In this document: one piece after another, positions 1-7,913 of the stretch
Numbering within the stretch: position 1 is the first letter of the stretch
Layout of the letters: each line of letters opens with the position of its first letter
From: Bacteroidetes bacterium UBA1312
GTDB lineage: Bacteria > Bacteroidota > Bacteroidia > Chitinophagales > Chitinophagaceae
Reading direction: 5' to 3'
DNA: 64,000 nt
NCBI GenBank assembly: GCA_002307135.1
Contig: DBTQ01000001.1
Span: 1 to 64,000, forward strand
Notes under the pieces: model-generated
What the model saw: the letters and a program-made list of their open reading frames with translations, nothing else
What the model was told of the DNA's origin: nothing
Databases searched by the model: none
Made by a program: the position numbers and the translations under genes

Positions 1-2
1 TT

Positions 3-878
3 TTTAGAAAGCGCGCTCACCAAGGTGGGATTGCTGAGCGCAAAGCGATAATTGATCGCACCCATACCGTCTCGATCAAACGGCAGGCACATCTGGTCGG
101 CATCAGCCGCAGCAGCGTCTATTACCAACCCAGACCGGTCAGTGCGGGTGATTTGACATTAATGCGCAACATTGATGCATTGCACCTGGAGCATCCGTTT
201 ATGGGCTCCCGCATGCTCCGGGATCAACTCAACCGGGCCGGTTGTGCAGTAGGCCGCAAGCATGTCGGCACGCTGATGAAGCGCATGGGCGTTGAGGCCT
301 TGTATCGAAAGCCGGGGACCAGCAAGAAACACCCCGGCCACAAGATTTACCCCTATCTGCTGCGGGGCTTGACCATTGACCGCTCCAACCAGGTTTGGGC
401 GCTGGACACAACCTATATCCCGATGGCGAAAGGGTTTGTGTACCTTGTCGCCGTTGTTGATTGGGCCAGCCGGAAAGTCCTGGCCGCAAAGATTGCGATC
501 ACCTTGGAGGCCTGCCATGCGGTCGACGTGCTGAACGAGGCGTTCAACCGCCATGGAACCCCGGAGATCGTCAATACTGACCAGGGGAGCCAGTTTACCG
601 CAGCCGAGTTCGTGCAAGCGGTTGAAGATCAGGGATGCAGGCTCAGCATGGACGGTCGTGGCGCTTGGCGGGACAATGTTTTTGTTGAACGATTATGGAA
701 AACAGTGAAATACGAGCGCGTGTATTTGCATGCCTATGACTCGGTCCACGAGGCCCGCAAATCGATCATGCAATATCTGGACTGGTACAACCGCTCCAGG
801 CCACATTCGCAATTAAAGAAAAAAACACCAGACGAAGCGTATGCCGTGATGCTGCCGACGGTCGAACAGGCAGCCTAA
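3..878 (+). CDS. IS3-family transposase OrfB (DDE, rve integrase core), 5' partial
   Basis: This is the catalytic half of an IS3-family transposase. The frame is open from position 3 and reads back to the window edge, so the true start (or the OrfA/OrfB frameshift) lies outside; the first usable start inside is the TTG at 153. Counting from that TTG, the DDE triad is D85 (WALDTTY), D143 (NTDQGSQ) and E179 (DNVFVERLWK), with 35 residues between the second D and the E, which is the DD35E spacing of the family. An HTH_21-like segment (HPFMGSRMLRDQL) precedes the core. The C-terminal part has the usual YLDWYNRSRPHSQL motif. It looks intact at the 3' end. Codon use resembles Proteobacteria rather than its neighbours. 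Confidence 0.92.
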   Translation, partial: FRKRAHQGGIAERKAIIDRTHTVSIKRQAHLVGISRSSVYYQPRPVSAGDLTLMRNIDALHLEHPFMGSRMLRDQLNRAGCAVGRKHVGTLMKRMGVEALYRKPGTSKKHPGHKIYPYLLRGLTIDRSNQVWALDTTYIPMAKGFVYLVAVVDWASRKVLAAKIAITLEACHAVDVLNEAFNRHGTPEIVNTDQGSQFTAAEFVQAVEDQGCRLSMDGRGAWRDNVFVERLWKTVKYERVYLHAYDSVHEARKSIMQYLDWYNRSRPHSQLKKKTPDEAYAVMLPTVEQAA

Positions 879-914
879 CAACAAGCAGAGGCTCCACTTA
901 AAAAACAAAGAAAA

Positions 915-940
915 CTGTCCGAACGAACTAAGCCACCTCT
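915..940. repeat. Putative right inverted repeat of the IS3 element
   Basis: The stretch from ACTGTCCGAACG to CCACCTCT has the form of right ends seen in IS3-family elements, and base composition changes right after it. The matching left repeat is not in the window, so this is an inference from form and position. Confidence 0.5.
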
Positions 941-1101
941 GTATATAAAATTCGGGAAACACGTTCTTTACCCAATTTCTTTGGTTGAAACAAGGGAAAA
1001 TAGCTACCTCAAAGGGAACACTGCCCAATGAGCGCTGCGACCAGTGTGCGACCAGTATTTTTTTTTACTGATCGCACATGGCCGCAACATCTTGAAATTA
1101 C
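941..1101. other. Non-coding stretch between IS end and tRNA with 11-bp tandem and inverted repeat
   Basis: No convincing gene is present. TGCGACCAGTG at 1036-1046 is followed directly by TGCGACCAGTA at 1047-1057. ACTGATCGCA at 1067-1076 is an inverted copy with one mismatch, separated from the second repeat by an A and nine T. Short repeats of this kind next to a tRNA 3' end can be recombinase arm or core sites; this role is inferred only. Confidence 0.4.
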
Positions 1102-1177
<76 letters not shown>

Positions 1178-1311
1178 TTATTTAGAATGTTTTAAAGAAC
1201 TTTCCCTTTTTGTTTTCGGGATTGCAAAAGTAGATAAGAATTTTAATTCTCCAAAATTTTTTTTACTTTTTTTAAAAGATTTTTCTTGCGCAGGCAATAT
1301 GCAAAATAAAG

Positions 1312-1319
1312 TACCTTCG
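1312..1319 (+). promoter_or_regulatory. Possible -7 box (TACCTTCG) for the GtrA-like gene
   Basis: TACCTTCG differs by one base from the Bacteroidota TAnnTTTG box and lies 26 bases before the GTG start at 1345. No good -33 TTG lies at the usual spacing, so support is weak. Confidence 0.3.
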
Positions 1320-1344
1320 CAGGCGTTATTATCAAAAAAAAAGT

Positions 1345-1893
1345 GTGAACAGAATCAGGCACTATATTCTTTTATTTATTGATTTCTTTCATCCTCCTTT
1401 TGCTAGATGGATTGATCAGCAGACATTTCGTTATTTGGCATGTGGGGGAGGGAATCAATTACTTAATATTTTTATTTATTGGTTTAGCTTGCACATGTTG
1501 TTGCATGAACTTGATAGTAGTATCCTATTTATACATGGGAAATCGGTTACAACAATTGCTGTTGGCGCAGATATAGCATCATATATTATAGCCTCGTCAA
1601 TTACAATACCTATAGGGTTTATACTTTCGAAATATGTAGTCTTTCAGGAGTCAAACTTAAAAGGACGGATTCAATTATTTCGCTATGCTGTACTTACCGC
1701 TACATGTTTTTTCTTAAATTACCTTTTCCTAAAACTATTTATTGATGTATTGGGCTTTTATCCAACACCATCTCAAACGCTTACTATTATTGTATTAGCA
1801 GTTTTTAGCTACATTGTTCAGCGAACTTTTACCTTTAAAATAAAATCGAGTCCAGAAGATATAGCCGTTTCTATAGATACATTTGAAGAGTAG
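1345..1893 (+). CDS. GtrA-like family membrane protein
   Basis: The 182-residue product has four hydrophobic segments (about residues 37-55, 75-95, 110-128 and 140-160) and the layout of GtrA-like proteins, small polytopic proteins thought to move or help use polyprenyl-phosphate-linked sugars in the inner membrane. Supporting signs are the early FRYLACGGGNQLLN segment, the central IPIGFILSKYVVF segment (matching the FxxxKxxVF region of the family) and the late VQRTFTFK motif. The start is a GTG; no in-frame ATG lies nearby. It stands alone between the tRNA and an outer-membrane protein gene, so its partner glycosyltransferase is not evident. Assignment to the family is good, the specific substrate is unknown. 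Confidence 0.8.
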   Translation: MNRIRHYILLFIDFFHPPFARWIDQQTFRYLACGGGNQLLNIFIYWFSLHMLLHELDSSILFIHGKSVTTIAVGADIASYIIASSITIPIGFILSKYVVFQESNLKGRIQLFRYAVLTATCFFLNYLFLKLFIDVLGFYPTPSQTLTIIVLAVFSYIVQRTFTFKIKSSPEDIAVSIDTFEE

Positions 1894-1935
1894 TTGGAAT
1901 AAAAGGGATAGTCTAACTCTGTTCAATAAAATCAA

Positions 1936-1943
1936 TACATTTG
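1936..1943 (+). promoter_or_regulatory. -7 box TACATTTG upstream of the outer-membrane protein gene
   Basis: A perfect TAnnTTTG box lies 30 bases before the ATG at 1974. It overlaps the alternative upstream TTG at 1941, which argues that translation starts at 1974. Confidence 0.55.
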
Positions 1944-1973
1944 TACTTAAAGCAGTGCTTCATTTTTAAGCCC

Positions 1974-2843
1974 ATGTCCAAGAAAATAATATTAACCTTA
2001 TTTGCCGTTGTAAGTTTGCTCGTTAAAGTAAATGCTCAGACGTTTTATCGATGGACAGAATGGGGAGCTTCTGTTGGTGCGACCCAATACTTTGGAGATT
2101 TGAATGACCATTATGGGTTTCACTTTATTCGTCCTTCTTTCGGCGTTTTTGGAAGATACCATCTTAATCATTATATAGCACTACGTTTGTCTGCAAATTA
2201 TGCACAGGTGGGTTATGATGATAGCTATAACAGCAACGCATACCAGCAAGAACGTAATCTGAGTTTTAGAAGTAACATTTTTGAAGGTGTTTTACAAGCT
2301 GAATTTAATTTTTTTCGTTTTGCAACAGGGGAAGAAGATAGTAGATGGACTCCTTATTTGACAGGGGGGATTGGCGCATTTTATTATAATCCATATACTA
2401 CTTTTGATGGCGAGAAGTATTATTTACGCCCACTAGGTACAGAAGGCCAAAATCTTGGTAGTGAGTATTCGTCAAGAAAATATAGTAATGTTGCTATGTG
2501 CTTTCCTATTGGAGTGGGTATAAAGTGGTGGGCGGCTCCTGGAGTCAACATAGGATTTGAGATTACTGATCGATTGACAACTACAGATTATTTGGATGAC
2601 GTAAGCACAACTTATGTAGGGGCTAATAAATTTGCACCTGATCCTACAAAATTAAATGCCGCTTATTATTTACAAGATCCTTCAATACTGAAAAACCCGG
2701 CAGAGCCACTTGGTCGAGCAGGAAAGCAAAGAGGTAATAGTTCCACAAAAGACCAATACATGATGCTGCAAGTCCATGTATCATTTCAATTGAAGACCTA
2801 TAAATGCCCTGTTAATATAAGTGCATGGCGTAGTCTTTATTAA
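1974..2843 (+). CDS. Outer-membrane beta-barrel protein, DUF6089-like
   Basis: The 289-residue product starts with a signal peptide (MSKKIILTLF through VNAQ), then GASVGATQYFGDLND, alternating aromatic/polar strands and a PYLTGGIGAFYYNP segment. This is the pattern of Bacteroidota 8-strand barrel proteins annotated as DUF6089 or porin-like, located in the outer membrane. ATG 1974 is preferred over the in-frame TTG at 1941 because the signal peptide begins there and the promoter box covers the earlier codon. The stop overlaps by two bases the stop of the convergent acetyltransferase gene. No specific cargo can be named. Confidence 0.8.
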   Translation: MSKKIILTLFAVVSLLVKVNAQTFYRWTEWGASVGATQYFGDLNDHYGFHFIRPSFGVFGRYHLNHYIALRLSANYAQVGYDDSYNSNAYQQERNLSFRSNIFEGVLQAEFNFFRFATGEEDSRWTPYLTGGIGAFYYNPYTTFDGEKYYLRPLGTEGQNLGSEYSSRKYSNVAMCFPIGVGIKWWAAPGVNIGFEITDRLTTTDYLDDVSTTYVGANKFAPDPTKLNAAYYLQDPSILKNPAEPLGRAGKQRGNSSTKDQYMMLQVHVSFQLKTYKCPVNISAWRSLY

Positions 2844-3286
2844 ACATTTATAGCAGCATTTAGCCAAGTTTCATCAAACGTAGTTTCGTATTGTTTGTAA
2901 AAGGCAATGGCAGGTTCATTCCAGTCAAGTACTTGCCATGATATACCATGTAATTGTTTTTCTTTGGCTTCTTCAATAAGTTTATTCATCAGTAATTTGC
3001 CGACCCCTTTATTGCGGTGTTGTTCTGTTACTATTATATCTTCCAGATACATACGTTGTCCTTTCCAAGTACTATAGCGGATATAATACAATGCCATTGC
3101 TATTACTTTACCTTCAAATTCTGCAACAAAAGCCCAGTAAACAGGATTGGATCCAAATCCGCTCTCTTCAAAATGGGTTAAACTTACGCTCACTTCATTT
3201 GGCGCTTTTTCGTATAAGGCCAGCTCTTTTACCAGTGTCAGCATTTGTGTACAATCATTTTTTATTGCGGCTCGTATGATATACAT
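2840..3286 (-). CDS. GNAT-family N-acetyltransferase, spermidine/diamine acetyltransferase-like
   Basis: The 148-residue protein is a single GNAT domain. The acetyl-CoA loop is seen in VTEQHRNKGVGKLLMNKL (about residues 86-103, R/Q-x-x-G-x-G/A form), preceded by the YLEDIIV strand and followed by WQVLDWNEPAIAFYKQ, which is typical of the SAT1-like eukaryote-type diamine acetyltransferase subgroup. The substrate could be a polyamine or another small amine; this is inferred from subgroup resemblance. It is a monocistronic minus-strand gene, convergent with the barrel gene and with its own promoter box at 3312-3319. Confidence 0.85.
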   Translation of the reverse strand: MYIIRAAIKNDCTQMLTLVKELALYEKAPNEVSVSLTHFEESGFGSNPVYWAFVAEFEGKVIAMALYYIRYSTWKGQRMYLEDIIVTEQHRNKGVGKLLMNKLIEEAKEKQLHGISWQVLDWNEPAIAFYKQYETTFDETWLNAAINV

Positions 3287-3311
3287 TAATTGGTTGTTTT
3301 GTTGTGTACGG

Positions 3312-3319
3312 CAAAAATA
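3312..3319 (-). promoter_or_regulatory. -7 box (TATTTTTG on minus) for the GNAT gene
   Basis: CAAAAATA on the plus strand reads TATTTTTG on the minus strand, fitting TAnnTTTG, 26 bases before the ATG at 3286. Confidence 0.45.
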
Positions 3320-3451
3320 GCGGTCTTTTATTTTGGATACTTAGTAATGTTTGTAAATGAAAATAATTGGTAGCTAATATCCTTCGAAAAGTTTTTTTGT
3401 ATAAATATTCGTCTTTATAAAAAATTAACGTCCTCCAATACTTTCAATACG

Positions 3452-3459
3452 TAACTTTG
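3452..3459 (+). promoter_or_regulatory. -7 box TAACTTTG, likely promoter of the arginine operon
   Basis: This perfect TAnnTTTG box is the best promoter candidate in the gap before the arginine genes. It would place the transcript start near 3466, about 260 bases before the first start codon. Confidence 0.5.
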
Positions 3460-3465
3460 TTCCCT

Positions 3466-3728
3466 AATAATTTTGGTAACAAACAATTTCATGTTTAACT
3501 GAAGTGATCAATAGCACAACACATCCCCGCTTTATCGCATATCATCCTTCCTTGCAAGGTGTTGTATTTCTTTATAACGCTACCCCACAGCAATTAGTCC
3601 GAAGACGGAACCTATAATAGTCGCTCCCGGGAGGTCTTTCGGGAGATGTCATAGAATTTATTTGGATCATAATGGCTAATTATTTTAGTCATTGTGCATA
3701 TTCGTTTTATTAATTATTATAGTGTCAA
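3466..3728 (+). other. Long 5' leader of the arginine operon, possible cis-regulatory RNA
   Basis: The ~260-base stretch has no credible gene. It is less AT-rich than nearby intergenic DNA and contains a hairpin, CTCCCG at 3624-3629 against CGGGAG at 3640-3645, with an alternative self-complementary CTCCCGGGAG. No run of T follows, so it is not a simple terminator. A regulatory leader responding to arginine is an inference; it does not match a riboswitch family I recognise. Confidence 0.35.
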
Positions 3729-4415
3729 GTGGAACAAAAAATAACCGTTCGTATAGCCAATAGTGGCGATATTCATTTTGCAAATATCATCACTGATGAA
3801 ATGGAAGCATCTGCAAAAGCCCGAGGTACGGGTATTGCTAAGCGAAGCCCAGATTATATAGTACAAAAAATGCTCGAAGGCAAAGCCGTAATAGCCCACA
3901 CCGAAAAAAAATGGGTTGGGTTTTGCTACATAGAAGCTTGGGGGCATGAGCAGTTTGTCGCTAATAGTGGATTAATTGTTAGTCCTGAATTTAGAAAAAG
4001 CGGTGTTGCTAAACTGATTAAAAAATGCATATTTGATTTGTCGAGAGTTAAATATCCGAATGCTAAAATATTTGGATTAACAACAGGTTTGGCAGTCATG
4101 AAAATCAATAGTGAATTGGGCTACGAGCCGGTTACTTATTCCGAACTTACCGATGACGAGCAATTTTGGGCCGGTTGTAAGAGCTGTGTGAATTATGACA
4201 TATTGATGAGTAAAGAAAGAAAGAATTGCATGTGTACAGCGATGCTTTATGACCCTAAAGATCATTATACAACCGAAGAAACAACTGCTGATTTTAAAAA
4301 GCACTCTAAATTGTACGAACGATTTATGCGGTTCAAACAAAATAAAATATTACGTGCGTTTAAAAAAAATGGAACACCTAAAATAAAGCTGTTCTTTTTC
4401 AATCTGTTTTGGTAA
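3729..4415 (+). CDS. GNAT-family acetyltransferase heading the arginine operon, candidate N-acylglutamate synthase
   Basis: The 228-residue product has a GNAT fold in residues ~5-140: GLIVSPEFRKSGVAKLIKK (81-99) is the acyl-CoA binding loop region and TTGLAVMKINSELGYEPV (118-135) the last core strand. The C-terminal extension is unusual, with C150-x-x-C153 and C167-x-C169 and a basic tail. It starts with GTG at 3729 and is followed 39 bases later by argG. Its place at the head of a complete arginine operon that lacks argA and argJ suggests that it makes the N-acylated glutamate that feeds ArgB; this is inferred from context, as such GNAT genes recur in Bacteroidota arg clusters. The cysteine cluster could bind metal or sense redox state. 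Confidence 0.7.
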   Translation: MEQKITVRIANSGDIHFANIITDEMEASAKARGTGIAKRSPDYIVQKMLEGKAVIAHTEKKWVGFCYIEAWGHEQFVANSGLIVSPEFRKSGVAKLIKKCIFDLSRVKYPNAKIFGLTTGLAVMKINSELGYEPVTYSELTDDEQFWAGCKSCVNYDILMSKERKNCMCTAMLYDPKDHYTTEETTADFKKHSKLYERFMRFKQNKILRAFKKNGTPKIKLFFFNLFW

Positions 4416-4454
4416 TCCTCTATTAAAGTTTAAAAATATACAATCAAGCATATC

Positions 4455-5657
4455 ATGTCTCAAAAGGAAAAAATTGTTTTGGGTTTTAGTGGTGGTCTCG
4501 ACACTACATTTTGTGTAAAATATTTAACTGAAGACTGTAACTACGAAGTACACAGTATTATTGTAAATACAGGTGGGTTTACCGAAGATGAGTTGCAAAA
4601 AATTGAGACACATGCCTATCAACTGGGTGTTAAGTCTCACACAACTATTGACGCAGTAAAAGGGTATTATGATAGTATCATTAAGTACCTCATATTTGGT
4701 AATGTCCTTAAAAACAATACTTACCCTTTAAGCGTGAGCGCAGAGCGATTGAGCCAAGCATTGCATATTGCCGAACATGTGAAAAAACTTGGGGCTAAAG
4801 CAGTGGCTCATGGTAGCACTGGAGCAGGTAATGATCAGGTTCGTTTCGACATGATTTTTCATATCGTGATTCCGGGCGTGACAATCATTACTCCTATTAG
4901 AGATCTAAAATTGAGTCGTGAAGCGGAAATTGCATATCTGAAAGAAAGGAATGTAGAAATGAATTTTGAAAAAGCGGCGTATTCAATAAATAAAGGATTG
5001 TGGGGTACTAGTGTGGGGGGGCGAGAAACATTAAATAGCAAGGGTGTTTTGCCCGAAGAGGCTTGGCCTACGCAGGTTACCAAGCATGAAAGTGAGGAAG
5101 TAAAGCTGACTTTTGTAAAAGGAGAACTACAGTTGATTAATGACCAATCGTTTAGTCATCCTACAGAGGCAATTCAATATTTACAAGCTATTGCAGGTGC
5201 ATACGGTATTGGGCGAGATATTCATGTTGGTGATACAATAATTGGTATTAAAGGTCGTGTCGGATTTGAAGCAGCAGCCCCTATGGTGATTATTAAAGCA
5301 CACCATGCTTTAGAAAAACATGTGTTGACTAAATGGCAATTAGGTTGGAAAGATCAATTAGCACAGTTTTATGGCAATTGGTTACATGAAGGTCAAATTT
5401 TGGACCCTGTAATGAGAGATATAGAAGCTTTCTTGCAAAACAGTCAAACCAATGTAACTGGTGATGTCTTTGTTCAATTACAACCTTATCGATTTCAGAT
5501 CATTGGAATAGAAAGTAAATTCGACCTGATGAGTGCTGAGTTTGGTAAATATGGTGAAATGAATACCGGATTTACAGGTGAAGATGTTCGTGGTTTTAGT
5601 AAAATATTTGGTAATCAAACAGCCATTTATCACCAAGTGATGAAAGCTAAAAACTAA
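4455..5657 (+). CDS. argG: Argininosuccinate synthase
   Basis: ArgG joins citrulline and aspartate with ATP to give argininosuccinate in the cytosol. The N-terminal nucleotide loop FSGGLDTTF is at residues 11-19, followed by AHGSTGAGNDQVRFD (citrulline/aspartate-binding region) and NKGLWGTSVGGRE. At 400 residues the length is normal. It is the second gene of the arginine operon, 39 bases after the GNAT gene and 44 before argC. In this operon it acts late in the pathway (with ArgH) although it is encoded early. Nothing in the sequence looks damaged. Confidence 0.97.
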   Translation: MSQKEKIVLGFSGGLDTTFCVKYLTEDCNYEVHSIIVNTGGFTEDELQKIETHAYQLGVKSHTTIDAVKGYYDSIIKYLIFGNVLKNNTYPLSVSAERLSQALHIAEHVKKLGAKAVAHGSTGAGNDQVRFDMIFHIVIPGVTIITPIRDLKLSREAEIAYLKERNVEMNFEKAAYSINKGLWGTSVGGRETLNSKGVLPEEAWPTQVTKHESEEVKLTFVKGELQLINDQSFSHPTEAIQYLQAIAGAYGIGRDIHVGDTIIGIKGRVGFEAAAPMVIIKAHHALEKHVLTKWQLGWKDQLAQFYGNWLHEGQILDPVMRDIEAFLQNSQTNVTGDVFVQLQPYRFQIIGIESKFDLMSAEFGKYGEMNTGFTGEDVRGFSKIFGNQTAIYHQVMKAKN

Positions 5658-5701
5658 GTCGAATCTATTTAAAGTAGCCATAAAAGGGTAAATGAGTTTT
5701 T

Positions 5702-6715
5702 ATGCAACACAAAATTAAAGCAGGTATTATAGGTGCCGCGGGTTATACCGGAGGAGAAATGATTCGTTTATTAATTAATCATCCTGCTGTTACCATTGAA
5801 TTTATCAATAGTAAAAGCAATACCAATAAATATGTCTATGAGGTGCATAAGGATTTATTAGGCGATACAACATTGAAGTTCACGGATGATTTTGAAAGTG
5901 CAGTACCTAATGTTGATGTAGTTTTTTTGTGTGTTGGTCATGGTGATGCAAAAGTATTTTTAGAAAACAATAATATTCCTTTGCATGTGAAAGTTATTGA
6001 CTTATCACAAGATTTTCGTTTAGTGCAAAATCAAAATTTTCGGGACAGAAATTTTATATATGGCCTTCCTGAATTAAATAAAGATCAGATTAAACACTCA
6101 ACGAGTATTGCTAACCCGGGTTGTTTTGCTACTGCAATACAATTGGGATTATTGCCGTTAGCTAAAGAAAATTTATTGGGGAATGTTTACACGACTGGTA
6201 TTACAGGGAGCACCGGCGCTGGACAAAGTCTGAGTGTTACTTCACATTTTAGCTGGAGATGCAATAATATTTCGGCATATAAAACATTAGAACATCAGCA
6301 CATCAATGAAATCACACAATCGGTTAATCAATTACAAAGAGATATTCGATTGTCAACTGATGGATCAGGCGAAGGTATTTGGTTTGTGCCTTGGCGTGGC
6401 GATTTTTCCAGAGGTATTTATGTGAGTTCAACACTGGAATGTAAACTCAATTTGATCGAAGCAAATAATTTATTCCATGAGTTTTATCAAGATGCTGCTT
6501 TTACACACGTTAGCAATACAATGATAGACTTGAAACAGGTGGTGAATAGCAATAAATGTTTAATTCATATTGAGAAGGTTGGCAATAAAATTGTAGTTCA
6601 TTCTGCAATAGACAATTTGTTGAAAGGTGCTTCAGGGCAAGCCGTACAGAATATGAATATCATGTTTGGACTTGATGAAAAAGAAGGATTAAACCTGAAG
6701 GCAAATTATTTTTAA
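5702..6715 (+). CDS. argC: N-acyl-gamma-glutamyl-phosphate reductase
   Basis: ArgC reduces N-acyl-glutamyl phosphate with NADPH to the semialdehyde. The Rossmann start GIIGAAGYTGGE is at residues 8-19, and the catalytic cysteine is C141 in ANPGCFATA. The segment TGSTGAGQS and the later HINEI histidine region follow as in the family. 337 residues is a typical length. Third gene of the operon. It should accept the same acyl group (acetyl or succinyl) as the carbamoyltransferase downstream; which one cannot be told from this protein by eye. Confidence 0.96.
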   Translation: MQHKIKAGIIGAAGYTGGEMIRLLINHPAVTIEFINSKSNTNKYVYEVHKDLLGDTTLKFTDDFESAVPNVDVVFLCVGHGDAKVFLENNNIPLHVKVIDLSQDFRLVQNQNFRDRNFIYGLPELNKDQIKHSTSIANPGCFATAIQLGLLPLAKENLLGNVYTTGITGSTGAGQSLSVTSHFSWRCNNISAYKTLEHQHINEITQSVNQLQRDIRLSTDGSGEGIWFVPWRGDFSRGIYVSSTLECKLNLIEANNLFHEFYQDAAFTHVSNTMIDLKQVVNSNKCLIHIEKVGNKIVVHSAIDNLLKGASGQAVQNMNIMFGLDEKEGLNLKANYF

Positions 6716-6759
6716 TCGGATACAACTATTTAAAACAAAACAATAAACAATTAAGATAG

Positions 6760-7905
6760 ATGAAATTATTTGACGTTTACCCAATTAATGACATAACCGT
6801 AACAAAGGCACTTGGTTCCTACGTATGGGACAAAGAAGGAGTTCAGTATTTAGATATGTATGGAGGCCATGCAGTCATTAGTATCGGTCATTGTCATCCA
6901 CATTGGGTAAAGAGAATAGAGCGACAGATGACTCAAATCGCATTCTATTCCAACTCTGTTGTGATTCCAATTCAACAACAATTGGCTACTAAAATAGGGG
7001 AACTGAGTGGTAAAGATGATTATCAATTGTTTTTGTGTAATAGTGGTGCGGAAGCCAATGAAAATGCTTTGAAATTAGCATCTTTTCATAATGGTAAAAA
7101 GAAAGTGATTGCATTCAACAAATCTTTTCATGGAAGAACTTCTTTAGCAGTAGCAGCAACAGATAATCCATCTATTGTTGCACCAATTAATGAAACGGAC
7201 AATGTTATTTTTTTACCGTTTAATGATGAGGTCGCTCTTCGCCAGTGTTTTAAAAAATATGGTGATGAAATTTCTTCCGTTATTGTAGAAGGTATTCAGG
7301 GAGTAGGTGGAATTAGAATTGCGGAAAATTCATTTCTTCAATTGATACGTAAATTGTGTGATGATAACAATGCAGTGTACATAGCTGATAGTGTGCAATG
7401 TGGCTACGGACGCAGTGGTAAATTTTTTAGCCATGATTATGCAGAGGTGAATGCAGACATTTATACAATGGCAAAAGGAATGGGTAATGGTTTTCCAATC
7501 GGTGGTATTTTAATTGCGCCGCATATACATGCTAAGCATGGCATGTTGGGTACAACGTTTGGAGGAAATCATCTAGCATGTGCAGCAGCATTAGCTGTCT
7601 TGGAGATTATTGAGGAAGAGAATCTTATAGAGATTGCCAAACAGCGGGGCATGTATTTGTTGCATAAATTGAAAGCAATCGAAGGCTTGGAAAATGTGAG
7701 AGGAAGAGGTCTGATGATTGGTTTTGATGTGCCTGAACATTTGAAAGATTTGCGAAAAAAATTGCTTCATCAGTATAATGTGTTCACGGGAGAAGCAAAA
7801 CCAAATGTCATTCGTTTGTTGCCTTCATTGGCCATATCAAGAAAGCAAGTGGATGAATTTTTGGATGTATTGAGTGAAGCTGTAAAAGACCTTAATGCTA
7901 ACTAA
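6760..7905 (+). CDS. argD: N-acylornithine aminotransferase (class III PLP)
   Basis: ArgD transaminates the acylated semialdehyde to N-acylornithine using glutamate. The PLP lysine is K239 in YTMAKGMGNGFP; D210 in IADSVQCGYGRSG contacts the cofactor ring; NSGAEANE (residues 94-101) binds phosphate. S211 sits where many class III aminotransferases have Glu (DEVQ), a small deviation. 381 residues, normal for ArgD. It lies 44 bases after argC and 8 before the carbamoyltransferase gene. Confidence 0.95.
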   Translation: MKLFDVYPINDITVTKALGSYVWDKEGVQYLDMYGGHAVISIGHCHPHWVKRIERQMTQIAFYSNSVVIPIQQQLATKIGELSGKDDYQLFLCNSGAEANENALKLASFHNGKKKVIAFNKSFHGRTSLAVAATDNPSIVAPINETDNVIFLPFNDEVALRQCFKKYGDEISSVIVEGIQGVGGIRIAENSFLQLIRKLCDDNNAVYIADSVQCGYGRSGKFFSHDYAEVNADIYTMAKGMGNGFPIGGILIAPHIHAKHGMLGTTFGGNHLACAAALAVLEIIEEENLIEIAKQRGMYLLHKLKAIEGLENVRGRGLMIGFDVPEHLKDLRKKLLHQYNVFTGEAKPNVIRLLPSLAISRKQVDEFLDVLSEAVKDLNAN

Positions 7906-7913
7906 AACTATAA

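Larger units (their letters stand above)
1..940 (+). mobile_element. IS3-family insertion sequence, right part (left end outside window)
   Basis: The segment holds the OrfB-type transposase and a likely right terminal inverted repeat near 915-940, whose reverse complement begins GAGGTGGCTTAGTTCG. It is visibly GC-rich with codons ending in G/C, unlike the AT-rich DNA after ~940, so it was acquired recently or joined by assembly. The exact right end and any target duplication cannot be fixed because the left end is missing. Confidence 0.8.

Noticed and set aside
159..617. Minus-strand open frames inside the transposase gene
   Set aside because: They are antisense shadows of a clear DDE transposase in a GC-rich gene.
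813..1028. Open frame on the minus strand across the IS end
   Set aside because: It crosses the IS boundary, starts with TTG, has no recognisable motif and is a chance frame.
3624..3645. Hairpin in the arginine leader as a terminator
   Set aside because: No T run follows the stem, so a simple intrinsic terminator is not supported.
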